Positions 36,441 to 49,379 of a stretch of 64,000 nucleotides of DNA are shown here, piece after piece (position 1 is the stretch's first letter; every line of letters begins with the position of its first letter). Location: positions 12,702,727 through 12,766,726 of the forward strand of contig CM056743.1 of the NCBI GenBank assembly GCA_029851415.1, given 5' to 3'. The translations under genes were made by a program, and so were the position numbers. The notes beneath the pieces were generated by a model. That model ran no database searches and had not been told where the DNA came from. It saw only the letters and a list, made by a program, of their open reading frames with translations. The DNA comes from Eretmocerus hayati. Lineage: Eukaryota > Arthropoda > Insecta > Hymenoptera > Aphelinidae.

Positions 36441-38429
36441 GTATGAGGCCCTTCTCTTAGAAAGCTGCATCGAGTTTTTTTCTCGATTTTCCATAAAGTT
36501 TCCCCTTGGAAGTATTTTTATTCGATAGTCTAAAATCTTATAACAACTCACAAATGAAGCTGATTCGATGGAACATGGATGAGAAAAATGATCGAAAATG
36601 TAATCAATGAAGTTTTCTCTGGCTAACTGATTCGCATCGATGCATAGTCAACTTTTGCACAAGCATTAGAAAAAAAGAATTTAATCTAAGAGAAAAATTA
36701 CGCGGGTTATCGAATAGAAGTTGTTTGAAAGATGTATAAAACTGTGCAAGGTAAAGAAATGTAAATTTGTCTTTGTAATTCTATCGTCAAAAAGTCCTAA
36801 TTTTTCTACGGGAAGTAAGGGCTACAAGGTGTCTTAACTCAAAAATAGACCTCGTGGACTGAAAGTCCTACAGTAGGATTCCGAGAAAACGATTTTAATG
36901 ACGATGGCGTAGGAAAATTTTGCGTTCCATGTCAAGATTTCCCCGATCATTTACGATTTTTCCAGGCCCAACAGTTACTTTCCAAAGATTTATGAAAATA
37001 TTCAACTTTCAGACTAATTGCATTTGATTTTGAAACGGTTTTAACGCAAGAGTAGTTGTATTAATGCGGTTACTTTTCACTTTTTTGCCTTAACCAAACA
37101 AATTTATTGAGAAAAGTTTAAGACCTTATGCCAATCCGTGATTTTGAGTCTGGAATGACAAAAACTATTTCATGGTGTCGAGGCAAATAATCGCCAATTT
37201 TCTGTTTCGACCCGAGAGAACAAAAGTTGCACTTTCGTCCCAGCTCGTACTAAATAACTTTTTTTTGACAGTGCGGAAAAGTGTCTTTTCCGCACTGATA
37301 TTCCACTTCCTCAGTTTGTCAAAAAATAGTATTCGATACACTGGGTGTAAAACTTATTTTTTGCATCCTCGTGATGATTGTGACCCTCGCCTACGGCTCA
37401 GGCCGGAAACCCATCACTCGGACGCGAAAAAAGTTTTTCCACGCTTGTATCGAAATATACTATTTCGTGAAGCAACCCTGTTTGATGAGCCAAATTTACT
37501 GCGCTCGTCTCATTTCGTAAGCCTTCAGATACACTTAGAAATAAACTTTGAATACGTGGCCAAATACTAGTAATTGAAATCAAAGGAAGAAATAGCCCAA
37601 TCGCCCGCACACGTCAAATACTCTTATTTCGTATTCAATATTACGTGATTAACTAAAATTTGATCTTGTCCCCTAGCTGCCTTCATTGAAGAAAATTTAG
37701 TATTCTATCCAACGAACAGAATGTACATTTTTTGATCAATCAAATAATTGAATTCCATTTTTATACGCTTTTATTTATTGTAAAATAATAATGGATGCTC
37801 GCTTCAAGAAACATCATCCGGTTATTTTAGAACACGATTTCGCAATGCTGTCTACAGGCTCATCGATTTTATCCTTATCGCATCTGTCACCCCCTAAACA
37901 TTCACATCAGTTTTCCCATGAATCCTTAACTAACGTGAAAATGCAGAGAAAATATACGTCCCCCTATCTGTAAATACATGCATATATTCTGTATATTGTA
38001 CAATCCTCACATGATTGATTGTGTGTCGCAAGGAGGGTATCTTATCTTTATTCTGATGTCGATTTGAAGAAGACGAGCAACGCAGACACGGTTGCCTGCT
38101 AACGTAAAGGATAAATTTTCAAATATTTGGAAGCCCTCAATGTACAAACATACAAAGTCACCACATGAGCTCAAATTTTTTAGAGTATATTTATAAAACC
38201 ACATCAGTATTTCTAGAGAACATGGCTGATAAGATAACGATAAAAAAACTACGATGAGCCTATTGCGGAAGAGCTAGAAATTTCAGTCACACTGCAAAGC
38301 CATTCAATAGAATATAGAGATATTCGTATTTAGGCTGCAGGAAAAAAAAATTTTTCATGGGGGCTGACAGAAAATCGAGAGTGGAAAGCTAAAGCTTTTA
38401 CTATGTGCCACGTATCAACATATAGAACA
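36441..38429. other. AT-rich non-coding DNA with one reversed family B unit
   Basis: About 37255-37460 carries a family B unit in reverse orientation (minus strand: CCGAGTGATGGGTTTCC, GGCGAGGGTCACAATCATCAC, GGATGCAAAAAATAAG) and a hairpin GTGCGGAAAAGTG / TTTTCCGCAC at 37271-37295. The rest is unassigned. Confidence 0.5.
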
Positions 38430-38960
38430 TAGCAAGCAAGCAAGCAAGCTCATAGCCATCATATCATCAGAGAATAAGGCAGCTCGTCGTGTCCTACATT
38501 TGCGATGCGTTTGAAAGAGCCTCATAGCCATCATGGCTCGCTTGCGCTCTCGCATCTCCTCCCACGCGGCTATATCGTTTACACACCCACATCCACTCCC
38601 ATCATCTATAGATATAACAATCCTGGCTCAAATTTATATACATATATATGTATTTATATCGTTGGATGGACTATGCATGCACACGAGATGCGGGTACGCA
38701 CACATACAGAAGAAAATCCGTGACGAAACAGTTGCACAAGAAGTCTAGCTAAAGATCTCCTTCTTTCAGCTCTCGACGACTCGGCTATACTCGCGAGGAG
38801 TATTATAACTCTGATGTGGCGAGTCGAGGACAAATTGACCCTGATGATACTATATAGGTACCTAGCTCGTGTGGCAGTGCTAGTGACAACCCACACACAT
38901 TTATACATCCATATCATAGCAAGCATCCACATCACCATCAGAGGTTTATAATAATACTTT
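38430..38960. promoter_or_regulatory. Unique-looking island with (AAGC)n
   Basis: An AGCA tetranucleotide run at 38430-38452, ATATATATGTATTTATA and CpG-richer surroundings. No coding signature. Confidence 0.25.
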
Positions 38961-41619
38961 GCTCTGGGTGACTCTAAACGATGTTCCTCAACTCTTTTTC
39001 CAATTTTGGGATGATACTTAATCCCTATAATGGTGCTCTGACTTCACCACCACTACCACCTTTCATTTTATTTCGATGTATATCAAAACAGCTATACGAA
39101 ACTTTAGGATACATTGATGGAGCGCGCCCACTCGAGGGATTACGGGATTTTTTTTTTACAGAATTGTGTGATATTTACCACGCTGCCTGAGTCTGCATGA
39201 TGCTCGCTGCTTTTTTGGGTGGTTCGAATGGCTTTTCAACGCAGTCAGATAACGGGCCCGCATCGCGATTACAAGAGCATCGCGTTACTACTACCGATCT
39301 ATCTAGGGTTTTTTTTTAGCTTCTGATCTCCAATACTAAAGAACGTGGTCCAGTTATAGGCTCAACCGCGAGAAAACAGGGATTAGAGATAAATTTACGA
39401 TGAGCACCGCTGTTTACGTGCAGCATGCCGGTTTCATAATCATATCAGACTGAATGATGAGTTATTGGGAAATATCCTGAAATTCATCGATGTCCAAACA
39501 GATGAGTATGAGGACTTGAGGCTTTGAAAACTGCGCAAGAATCGCTTGAGATCAATATATTGAAATTCTTTGGAGTGTGGTAAACACACGCAACATACTT
39601 GCCCAAATACCTCCAACTATGACAGATATTTTTTTTTTTTTTTTAACCCGAACCGGTTCCGCCGACGCCTACCATCATCGCCGGACTCAAAATAATATGT
39701 TTGCGGGTGTCAGTTGAATATGCCATCCCTACATAATGAACAAAGTTTAGAATCGATGGAAAAGTCACTGTTCAGAACTAATGCGGTCTAAAAACAAGAC
39801 GAGTCAGATTTTGGAGGTTCATATGAATCTAATAATGTTTTTGATGCACCTATGTGAACGTCAGATAATAAGTACGGAGGCACGTGAGAGACCCGTGAGA
39901 GACGTATTTCAATGAGATATTTTGGTTTATATTCCTCTATTCCTGTGAAAGAAGTTAGCCATACGAATCTAATGGGTTTATGTATATCACGTATATGATC
40001 ATTTTCCTGTATTTTTATAAAACGTACTCTCGCACCCTCATAGATAACATCCAAGTCAACACTTTGCGTCATACATTTTTGTAGATTCTTATGAAAATGT
40101 GTTCACTAGTGTTTTTGAAGTTACTGGTTAAATAAGTAATAAGTACAGACGAGGTACAGACAGAAGAAATTCAGAATAGCGAATCCAACATGGCGACTAA
40201 AATTTCCAATTTGGTTGTAATTAAATTCGCTGAAAATTTGTCCACTGTCATTTTCTAGGCCGCTAATCACAAGCGTAAGAACAGATTTTGAGGATTCAAA
40301 ATCAGTGCTGTAATAAATGACCTTGAAAACCACTGTATGCAAGTTTTCAGCCAGATCCGACCTGTTGTGAATTTTTGGATCGCCATGTTGGATCCGCCAT
40401 CTTGGAATTTTTTAAAATTTTACCTCATTTTCGTTTTCAATTATCAGTGACCCTTTGATCTCTCTAGTAACGTTTTGATACGGCATTGTGATCAATTACG
40501 TCTATAACTGAAGCTGATTCTAGAGAAACTACTTAGATAAACATGCATTGAATTAGTCTCCAGAAAACTCAAAATCAAAAGAAAAAAAGACTAGTCAGTG
40601 TACTGACCAAACCAACGCAAAGAGTTGAGTAAGTGGGGAATCATAAGCAAGTTATATTATATCCATGTGGTTTGTTTTGGGTAAATGCAAGGGGTGTTTT
40701 TTTTAACCATAGAGTCATTGATCTGCATTTCATTACCGTTGCCTTTCAACTAGACATTGTTACCAAAATTTCCATCATTCTTGCTCAGCAAATATATGAC
40801 CCAGCGAAAATCTTACCCTATGGAACAGTCGGGGTAAATTCGTATGAGGTATTTTCCTGCGATCGATAGATTTGCTTAAGTAGCTGCGACAATCCCTTCT
40901 TAGCGTTAAGGTAAAATTACCTGGATACCTTCACACACATCTTACTCCATCACAATTTGATCCACCTAACGTCAGCTGGGTACCATTTATATATATATGT
41001 TAAATCGACAAAGTTGCCTAACTGGAAAACAACCCATTTACACGTGCGAGGTAAAAATATTTGGATGATTCCAAAATCCGTGAAAATCTAAGCTTTCGTG
41101 TGATCTTTGCTCACCTTGGAACTATACACAGATACAGCGTGAGTTGGTAAATCCACCTGGGTGAAATTGTTGTCTGAAAAAAACTGAAAAAAAAACGGAA
41201 AGGAATGATTTTGGAATTGTTTCAGCTTTTTTGATACATTTTCCTTTACTTGTAACTGGCATTTAGGTGTAATAATTTACTCAAGCAGGATAAATTGAAA
41301 TATCGCATTCTCAATTCGCGCTTCTATTTCATGTTGGAAAAGGTCCTTGGACTTGATATCGAACTTCCGACATTCTGATAACAGGTCAGGAGCTCTGTCT
41401 ATACTAGGCCAGTGCCTGGTAACGCGAACGCTTCACATATTAGATCGATAGAATAAGCAAGGAAAATCAAATCCACTGATGGTACATAGTTACATATGAG
41501 TTACTGGATCAGAAAAAATTACGGAAAAGACCACAGAGCTGATATTTAATCCCGATTTTCATGCTCTTTCAAATTATGAGTGTACTTACAAGGTGAGAAA
41601 CAGACCTTTTGGATCACTA
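38961..41619. other. AT-rich non-coding DNA
   Basis: A poly-T tract lies near 39631-39646. At 40187-40410 CCAACATGGCGA occurs with an inverted partner (TCGCCATGTTGG), and a CCGCCATCTTGG motif follows; ATGGCG-containing words of this kind are usually repeat-derived. Otherwise nothing. Confidence 0.4.
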
Positions 41620-41627
41620 ATCTTTTC

Positions 41628-41876
41628 CAAAATTTTTTTACAGTTTTGTGTCACCTAGAATATGAAGAATCCAGAGTAACTCCGTCAAATGGGCCTTCTG
41701 TCCAGAGCTACAAGCAAAAATGTTAGCATTGTCAGTATATCTATAAATATCACTTTTTAACATGGGCCTAGAAACATTTTTGCTTGTATCTCTGGACAGA
41801 AGGCCCATTTGACGGAGTTACTCTGGATTCTTCATATTCTAAGTAATACAAAACTGTGAAAAAATTTTTGACAAGA
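41628..41876. mobile_element. Foldback family A, copy 4 (variant arms)
   Basis: The arms pair over about 95 bases (AGAATATGAAGAATCCAGAG, AATGGGCCTTCTGTCC, AGCAAAAATGTT and complements). The spacer TTAGCATTGTCAGTATATCT and TTTTAACATGGGCCTA is the same as in copies 2 and 3, although the outer arms have diverged. Confidence 0.8.
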
Positions 41877-42279
41877 TTGGTGAGGTCTGGTCCGCCCCTT
41901 GTCAGTTAGATCTATCCTAATTAAGCAATCCATTCAGGAATCGCACCTACAGATCTCCCAAAAAGTTAAAAGAGTTGACTGAAGCTGTACATTCCTAAAA
42001 ATAAGCTAAAATAGACCCAAATGCTTTTTGAGTCTTATAAAGCTCACAGAATATTCCTAAAAGTTCAAAATGCGAAGTTTTCAAGACTACTTTACCATAA
42101 TACCGACTAAAAAGTTCTTAAAATCACGCTCAAATCTTCTTGCCACCGAAAATCTTGTCCAGCATGATCTAGATCTTTTCACGTTTCTTAAATTTTTATT
42201 TAACCATAACTTTCGAAGTTGTTTGTCTTTACACCAAAAAAGTGGAATCTACAGGCTGCATAATAATAAAGCGTTCGTT
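41877..42279. other. Non-coding DNA, unassigned
   Basis: Nothing recognised. Confidence 0.4.
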
Positions 42280-43210
42280 GGTCTGACGTTTGCTCTTTTG
42301 CCTTTCTCTTACCAACGCACATATATAAAATACTGTACAATCCTGTCTTTCTTTAGACTTTGCCTCACGCACCCCTCTTCATCTCCTCCCCTCGTTTTTT
42401 TTTACTGCCGTCTCGCCCTCTTTATCTGTATATGTTGAAATATTTCTTGGCTTGAAAACTCGAAAGTCGCCACCACGGAGCCTCTTCTCTCAGACGACGA
42501 AAACGAAGACGCTATGTATATGTCTTATAGACTTGATTCCTTCTCCCCTTCCTCAACTCTTCCTCGCAACGTCTCCCTCTCACTTTAAACTCTTTTTTTA
42601 TTTTTTCTCCCTCCCCCATTACACAAGCTCTCACCCTGCCTCCTCCCTCTCTCCTTGCCTATATCGCACATATATATTCATGTTCTCCATCCCTATAAAT
42701 GTGTGTACTCGTTTTTTAGGCAGTCGTGGCAACATTCGTCCCCACCGAACTACCCGATCCAATCCATAAAGACCCAAGCTGATGAGTTGTGCTGATGACC
42801 ACCTTATCTTCAAGCTCGTACTTACATGCATATGATATGTGACACACTCTCAGGAACACTTACACACACAAATATAAGCTGTCACTGTAGCTCACAATCA
42901 TCGTCAACGTCATCACTAATCATCATATTATCCATCGCAAGTCGTTTGCATTGGCGCTTTCTCGTGGGGATTTTTTTCAACGTGGTTTTCCAGTGCAAGT
43001 TGGGCCCTATTATACTCACATTTGAATCTAAATTTTTGACTCATGCTCAATTTTCTAGCGATCTTTAATGCAAGTGCGTGAAATGAAAGATTATGTGCCC
43101 TAGTTTCGGAAACGCAATTTTATATCCTCCGACGCATAAATGAGCTGTTACGAGCCTTGCTACGCGTTGCCCTTATGAGATGCAAACGAAGGCATGGTTC
43201 TCTCGCCTCC
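42280..43210. promoter_or_regulatory. Pyrimidine-rich island
   Basis: Long C/T-rich tracts (CTCCCTCCCCC, CCTCCCTCTCTCC) with TATATATTCATG, ending in CpG-rich sequence. On the minus strand a GTAAGTACGAG donor match lies near 42818. No coding signature on either strand. Confidence 0.25.
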
Positions 43211-45769
43211 ACCTTGACCGAGAAATGATAGAATAATCAAAGAATACAAAGAACATCATTACCACTCAGCTGCATGATTGTCGAGAGAAAAATTCATCGA
43301 CAATTCAAAATGATCTAATAGTTAATGTGAATCAGAAGATTTTGATCATGTGTTATTGCACTGCCTAAACCCACACTACCGGTCAGAAACTCCAGGATAC
43401 CGACAACTTTGTCTTTTGATCCCTGTCGATTGCGCTACTTGGGTCCACTCGATGACAAAAGATTCCATCAGGACTCATTTTGGTTGTATTTTCACATACT
43501 TGAAGATGTCATACTTCAATGTCATCTCCACGAATCCGCATCTTTCCAATCGTAGCTTGAAAGAGTGTCAATTTGCTCGTGCAAGTTTGAGGCCAGGAAT
43601 TCTCTTCAATAAAATTCACGAGACCTAAAAGTACAAGACTGACAATTACTCAAGAGCCTCAAAATCAAGTCAAAATCCATTTTTGAATATCACTCGATGT
43701 CAATCCAAGTCTGAGGTGTGATTCTTTTGGAGGAGAAAAATTTTCCATGAAAACTAGCACCCAATTTCTAAAAACGTCTGCGTTTTATGGGAAATGTAAT
43801 TGTTGTTTCTGGTAATAGTCTTCCATGTCTTAATCTAGGAATAAAAGACCTAGGGAATATGTCCGAAAGAGTGAATTTCTTCGTCATTTTTTAATAACGG
43901 TGCTAGCTTTTGTGACAAATATTTCCTCACAGAAAATGTCACAGCTGGGAGTGGCGTAGAAACACGATCAAAAACTGAAGCTCCAGACTGGTACCCATGG
44001 GTATCATTAACTCATTTTCGAAATACCCTTGTGAGTCAGAGGTCCACGAGCTAAGAGATCCTCTCAAAGACTATCGAATTTGACATTTTCTCAAGCTAAG
44101 CTTGGGAAGAACCGGATTTTTGCAGATGAAAATAAAGTACTTATGCTATCATGAGATACGTGAACAAAACTTCAAAATGAAACCTGATGAATTTCTTTCC
44201 GGTCAAGGACGGCATCGTATTAGCTATTTACAAAATTACAAAAAAAATGTTTGGGTGTCCTGCCGAAACGAAAATGAGTTGAACCCGGTAAAATTTTGGA
44301 CAGATACCCATCATTTTTCACAAAAAGATTCTCACCAGTTTCTGAGGGATTTTCAGATTCTTCAAGATTACAGGACAATTATATAGCTTCACTACCATCA
44401 AAGTATGTATATCAACGGCAATGATTAGTAAAAGAAAATTCCGTCAAAAATTGCGTCGAGACATTCTGACGCACGTGAGTGGTCGTATCAGTTTGAACCA
44501 CAACGAAAGCCACCGAGAGAGTGAAATCGGTAGCGCAAATATATTACACTGTGCAACCTTCGACCTCTTCTGACCTGCTGCTGTCAGTGATTTCAGCGCG
44601 CCAACTCGCGTCATAGTGCTTGTAATACGCTTCGGAGTAAGTAGCACAAAAACAGTGAGCGTGAACTTTTTAAACTTCGATATTATTGCACTTTGCCGCA
44701 CTTCCAACTACACATTATATACATTACATCGTGCCCATTTTCCTAAGTTTACAAGATATTTCTATTTACAATTTGATCAATTCATAGAATTTCAGTTTTA
44801 CCAGTCAAAAGTAATTTACTGTCTATAGAAAATGACAAGTTCCAGTCGGAAATCTATCATTGATATCGTGCAAAACTTGAACTCGTGCTATATCCATTAG
44901 ACTTCAACCTCTGTTCCTTTTGAAACTTTCTAGGCTGGTGATTCCCTCAGTGGCTCGTCTCATTTTCAAAATTTTGCTGTGAACTTGAACATATGGCCAA
45001 GATACTTTGACCTTTGATCACATGGTAAAGGACTATATTTGCGTGGCATGGGATACATAAATTTGGAGTTGTAACCTCAATTGGTTAAGGTTCTCACTGA
45101 TTAGACTCAGTTTCCTGCAGTTTCCCAGACTCCAACGAATGGTGAATGAGTGCATCGTGTGGAACAATTTATCATCTCATATCTGCGCAATAACGCAATA
45201 ATCAAAAATTATACTGAGGTGCCCGGCGTTCTTATTTTTCGCATAAAATATTCTTTCTTCGAATTTCAGTATTTGTTTGCATCATATCTGGCGAACCTTG
45301 ATTTTCTTAACCACTTCGTTGAAGAACCAACCCCTGCGATAAAAAATGACTCTTTGATTACGGGAATTTGTCATACTAGTGCAAAAATACATAATGAAAG
45401 AAGTTTAAGACTCACTCTCATAGGGATGACAATCTATAATCTGAATCCTTCTACCAATGTAACCACCTATAATGGCTCGAGAGTTCGTTGTATTTTTTTT
45501 TCTTTGGTTCTCCGATCGAAAATAATCACAGATTGTCTGAGTTAAGGGATCGATCAAAACTGTATCAAGAGAAAAAGTGATAGTGATAGAATTCTTTTGC
45601 AGGCTCTGTAATTTTTCGGGGTGCGCCCTCGATATTCTCTAGAAACTGAACTGACGATTTTATTGAAGACTAAGATATGATTAGAAAGATTGAATAATGA
45701 GTATACATATTATTCACAACATTATTTTATCATCATCATCAAAATAATTAAGCGCCAGCCCAAAATTTG
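43211..45769. other. AT-rich non-coding DNA
   Basis: Open frames near 43350, 44102 and 45150 show no recognisable domain. No repeat family identified. Confidence 0.4.
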
Positions 45770-46430
45770 TCCGTCCGATTCCCTTGTATCCGGTTGCCTG
45801 TCCGGAAGGGGTGAAGTGTGATGGCTGGGTGGGTCCGTGATCGGGTGGCCGTATATTTCATGGGTAGGTTGGTGGGTCGGTGGGTGGGTGAGAGGGTCTA
45901 TGGTTGGGTGGTGGCATGAGTTAAGGGTAGGTGGTCGGGTGGATTGGTAGGTTGGTGTGTCGTAGTCGTGGTGGTGGTAGTGGTAGTGATCAGCGATTAG
46001 TGATGGGTGATTGGTGTTTCTTGATTAGTGTATAGTGATCAGTGATTGGTGATTGGGGATGAGGGTTGTTTGGTGATTGTGATGGTGACTGTCCGTTGGT
46101 GTTTTGTGATTGGTGTTTTGTTTGGTGATTAGTGATTAGTGTTTAATGATTAGTGAATAGCGATTATTGATTGGCTATTAGCGATTGGTAATAAGTGATT
46201 AAAGATTAGTGATTAGCTATTGGTCTTGTATGATCTCGGACGGTCTATATAGGACCTTTTGGTACGGTCTGGTCTGGTACGGTCTGGGGGGGAGGGTCTT
46301 GAAGGGTCTGATACGATATGAAATCGTCTAAAACGGTTGGCACGGTCTGGAACATTCTGGTAGGGCGTGCAACACTCTGATCGAATGGTCTGAAATGGTA
46401 TGGTATAGTCTGGGTCGTTCACACTCAAGT
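45770..46430. repeat. G/T-rich simple-sequence block in three parts
   Basis: 45830-46000 is built from GGGTGGGT/CGGTGG/TGGTAGTGG words; 46000-46230 from GATTAGT and GATTGGT heptamer-like words; 46235-46410 from GGTCTGG and TACGGTCT words. Each part is imperfect but strand-biased in the same direction. These are expanded simple repeats, not genes. Confidence 0.85.
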
Positions 46431-46559
46431 CATCGATAAAACGTTTTCATCTACTGAATTTACCTCACCAGCGAACGAGCAGATGTGATTTTTATTAAAT
46501 TCTGTAATAGATTTCAAAGTGACGCCTTTCGACTGTTGACTGCGAATAAGCTTTATAGT

Positions 46560-46860
46560 AGGGACGATTTCCTAATGTTATACCTAGACTCGCATGTTTT
46601 ATAGAGGTCGAACGACTCCAGGCGTTTACTATAACTGTGGTTGGAGGCGATCGCCACCCTCGCTTCTTCTTTCCAACCCCTCTTCAAGGCGACATTTGTA
46701 ATTCAAGGGACTCAAGAGGAAGACCGGAAGAAGGAGGGGTAACAAGAACATCAAGCAATAGGGCTCGCAATAGGGTCGGTAGTTTGTTTTCTCACGTTAA
46801 GCTGCTGCACCTGTCTCATGCACCCCTTTCGCCACTCAATTCACTTATATGTACAAGTAT
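46560..46860. promoter_or_regulatory. Short GC-richer island
   Basis: Balanced-composition unique sequence (GGAGGCGATCGCCACC) between repeats. No specific motif. Confidence 0.15.
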
Positions 46861-46984
46861 CTGTAGGTCACTTAAATGTGAACCAAAGCTCTGAGCTCAC
46901 AATGAAAATTAAGGTCTAGGATTGAATTAGGAGTCCTGGAATTTTCAACAAGTCCAAATGTCCAAGCGTAATAAATCCAATTAT

Positions 46985-47151
46985 TTAACACGTTGGCTGC
47001 GGTGGCGAAAATCGCAGTTCCTTCTTTGTGTGCGGCGGGACCCACCGGTGGGTCCCGCACAATGTTAAATCCCATAAGACGAAAATCTGCCGCATACGAA
47101 AGAGGTACTCGCGGGACCCACCGGTGGGTCCCGCCGCAGCGAACGTGTTAA
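46985..47151. mobile_element. TTAA-flanked 159-bp element (piggyBac-type MITE)
   Basis: TTAA at 46985-46988 and 47148-47151. Ends CACGTTGGCTGCGG and CACGTTCGCTGCGG in inverted orientation. The palindrome GCGGGACCCACCGG/TGGGTCCCGC occurs twice inside, so each half can form its own hairpin. The smallest and best-preserved TTAA element in the window. Confidence 0.88.
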
Positions 47152-48329
47152 GTAAGCATTAGCTTAGAATTGAAATGACTAGGATTGAAATGACTGAATA
47201 TGGAAAAACTACGATCGATATAATTTTTTCCGTGGGCGATGAGCATTTTTCTACAATGTAGAAAAGTGGGCCCCGGTTCAAATAGTCGAATTTCCTCCGC
47301 TTTGATCTTGATTCCAATGACGATTTGTAGATCATGACAATGATTTCCCAACATACTACAATTTTTTAAGGGTGCGGGATTCAGAACTGCGTCTCATGAA
47401 CAGAAACGTATCTCATTTGATCTTAAAACTACCCTTAGCATGCTTCAATTTTACATGCGAGTAGCGTAGGAAAATCTGTTTCCAGGCATCCTCACTCGGC
47501 TAGAAAGCCTGGAAAAAAATGTTCCTATGCTACTAGCATGTAAAACACTTTAAGTATCTCGTAGGGAAAACTTTTTTCTTCGTGGAAACCTTACTGGACG
47601 TCGGTGAAACGTAATATACTATTCTGTATCATTGTTGAGATGAATGTCTGAAAATATCTACTAGCTTTTCGAATCGAAAACAACTCGGTTCATCTCGTCC
47701 TGCTGAGAAAGATTGACGTTGCTTCAAGAGGCTATATATAGACTACAGAATAACACAATGACGAAAGTATCCGCAGAAATTTTTTTTAATGCTCTTGAGT
47801 TGCAGTTCAGATCGACTCATCAAACAAGAGCTACATTCCACTTGATACTCATAAGGGCCTTTGAGAACACCGTGAAAAGAGATTTTCCAGCACTCGATAC
47901 TTAATATCCTATTTGAAGTCAGGAAAAAGACCTTACTGAGTCACAACAAAGCCCCCAACCTTGTAATGTTAATTTTCAAACGATTAGTCTGATTTCAAGA
48001 GTTTCCTCGTACAGTGAACAGAGTTAACTAAAATGCCCAAATTTACACATCGAAATCATTAGTCCCTTCAAACCTGACACGCGTACGATGCTTACTATAA
48101 GTATTCACTCCCCTAGCGTCAAAATCTGCATTACTGACATTATTTTCGAAAAGATATGGAACTTGGCCCGAGCACATTGTCAAAATCCAAATTTTCAAAC
48201 AACTTTCTTCCAACACATGTGAATGGCTGATTTTCGTTAAGATATAAAATTACCCTCGCACCTAAAATGACAAAGGCGTCATAGAGATCATTCAGTCATA
48301 ATCTGTGAATGAGATAGAGGGCTTCTACT
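47152..48329. other. AT-rich non-coding DNA with one hairpin
   Basis: Inverted repeat at 47449-47545: TTTTACATGCGAGTAGCGTA with its near-complement, and an inner TTTCCAGGC / GCCTGGAAA. Otherwise unassigned. Confidence 0.5.
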
Positions 48330-48730
48330 TACAGACTCCGTGAAGCAAGTGCATCAGCTGCGCGTAGTCATCAAGTATATCGTATTCAAAAGCTGCAGAG
48401 GTGCAAGATCGAGTACTTACACCCCAGCGTCATTCAAGCTCAGGCCACGTCGCGACATTCACCGCTGCTGAGGAGAGCTGAAACGCGACAAAGAGTTGCC
48501 CTCCGGGGCTGGATACTTCACTTCAGAGGCATATATATATATATCGTTGTGCAAGGCGGTACAAGCTAAGCGTGCTGCATATGCAATGCTGGTGTATGCA
48601 TGCCACGCATGCACACTCAACAAGGCGACATCTCAATATGTGCTCTTGCTGGCTGTTGACCCCGGCCAGGGACGACGCGACGCGACGGGGTGACGATGAT
48701 GACGCGCGAGGGTATGGGTTTATGACTATA
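48330..48730 (-). promoter_or_regulatory. Candidate minus-strand promoter and 5' exon
   Basis: A CpG-rich island. On the minus strand a TATATATATATAT run (48545-48531) is followed about 30 bases later by CAGCCCCGGAGGG and CGCGTTTCAGCTCTCC, then by a near-ideal donor GGGGT|GTAAGTAC (exon end 48421) and a second donor TCT|GTAAGTAG near 48335. Same strand as ttk, so this could be a distant untranslated first exon. The TA run may be only a microsatellite. Confidence 0.25.
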
Positions 48731-48849
48731 AATGATTCTATCCGTACCCCAGATTGCCCTGGGTGCAGTACATGCATGGTTTTTTGGATGTGAAAAAATT
48801 CGTTCCAAATAACACTGAAAACTGGAAACGGGGATTGAGAATCGTGATA

Positions 48850-49186
48850 CCCACAAGGGGAACACCAACCTTGTGGGTCCTGGATTTTGACGAAACTTTG
48901 GGAATCTTCCTGTTTTGGTGAGAAGTGAAGGTATCTCCAAGGGTCTTGTCCAATGGGCCTCTTATCCCGAGATACAGCTATGGAGATTAGCATTGTTCAT
49001 ATAGGCCCATGTTAAAATGATACATATATAGATATACTGACAATGCTAACACCTCCATGGCTATATCTCGGGATAGGGGTCCCATTGGACGAAACCGTTC
49101 TGGGTACTTTCATTTCTCACCCAAACAAGATGAATCCCAAAGTTTCGACAAGATCCAGGACTCGCAAGGTTGGTGCTCCCCTCGCC
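48850..49186. mobile_element. Foldback family A, copy 3 (best preserved)
   Basis: Ends near GGGGAACACCAACCTTG and CAAGGTTGGTGCTCCCC. Arms of about 135 bases contain AAACTTTGGGA, TGTTTTGGTGAG, CCAATGGGCC, ATCCCGAGATA and CTATGGAG with complements. The spacer includes AACATGGGCCTATATGAA and GACAATGCTAAC in one orientation, as in copies 2 and 4. Confidence 0.85.
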
Positions 49187-49379
49187 AGTCATGAGAGGAA
49201 AATAAATTGAGTCCGTCTGTGAACCGGGGGTTTAACTGATGCGCAAAAATTTAAATGCTTTGAAAGACCACAAAACTTTGAGAACCACAAGGCCTTTGAA
49301 GGCTCTCCAAGAAACACCATTCTCTATAGAACGCCTATTATGTATTCCTAAATAGATTATGCGCGAATCCGAAACTGAT
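49187..49379. other. Non-coding spacer
   Basis: Short stretch between the foldback copy and the Foldback-like element; nothing recognised. Confidence 0.4.

Noticed and set aside
42070..42769. Two open frames in the pyrimidine-rich island
   Set aside because: Phe/Leu/Ser/Pro content follows directly from CT-rich DNA; no domain or start context.
17000..44700. Plus-strand GTAAGTA donor matches (17165, 18635, 24769, 27374, 33557, 44637)
   Set aside because: About eight matches are expected by chance on two strands of 64 kb; none has a convincing coding partner.
46213..46428. Arg/Pro/Ser-rich 71-codon open frame
   Set aside because: It is a translation of the GGTCTGG simple repeat.
48523..48993. 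156-codon minus-strand open frame
   Set aside because: It runs from a CpG island into a foldback element arm, so it cannot be a conserved protein.
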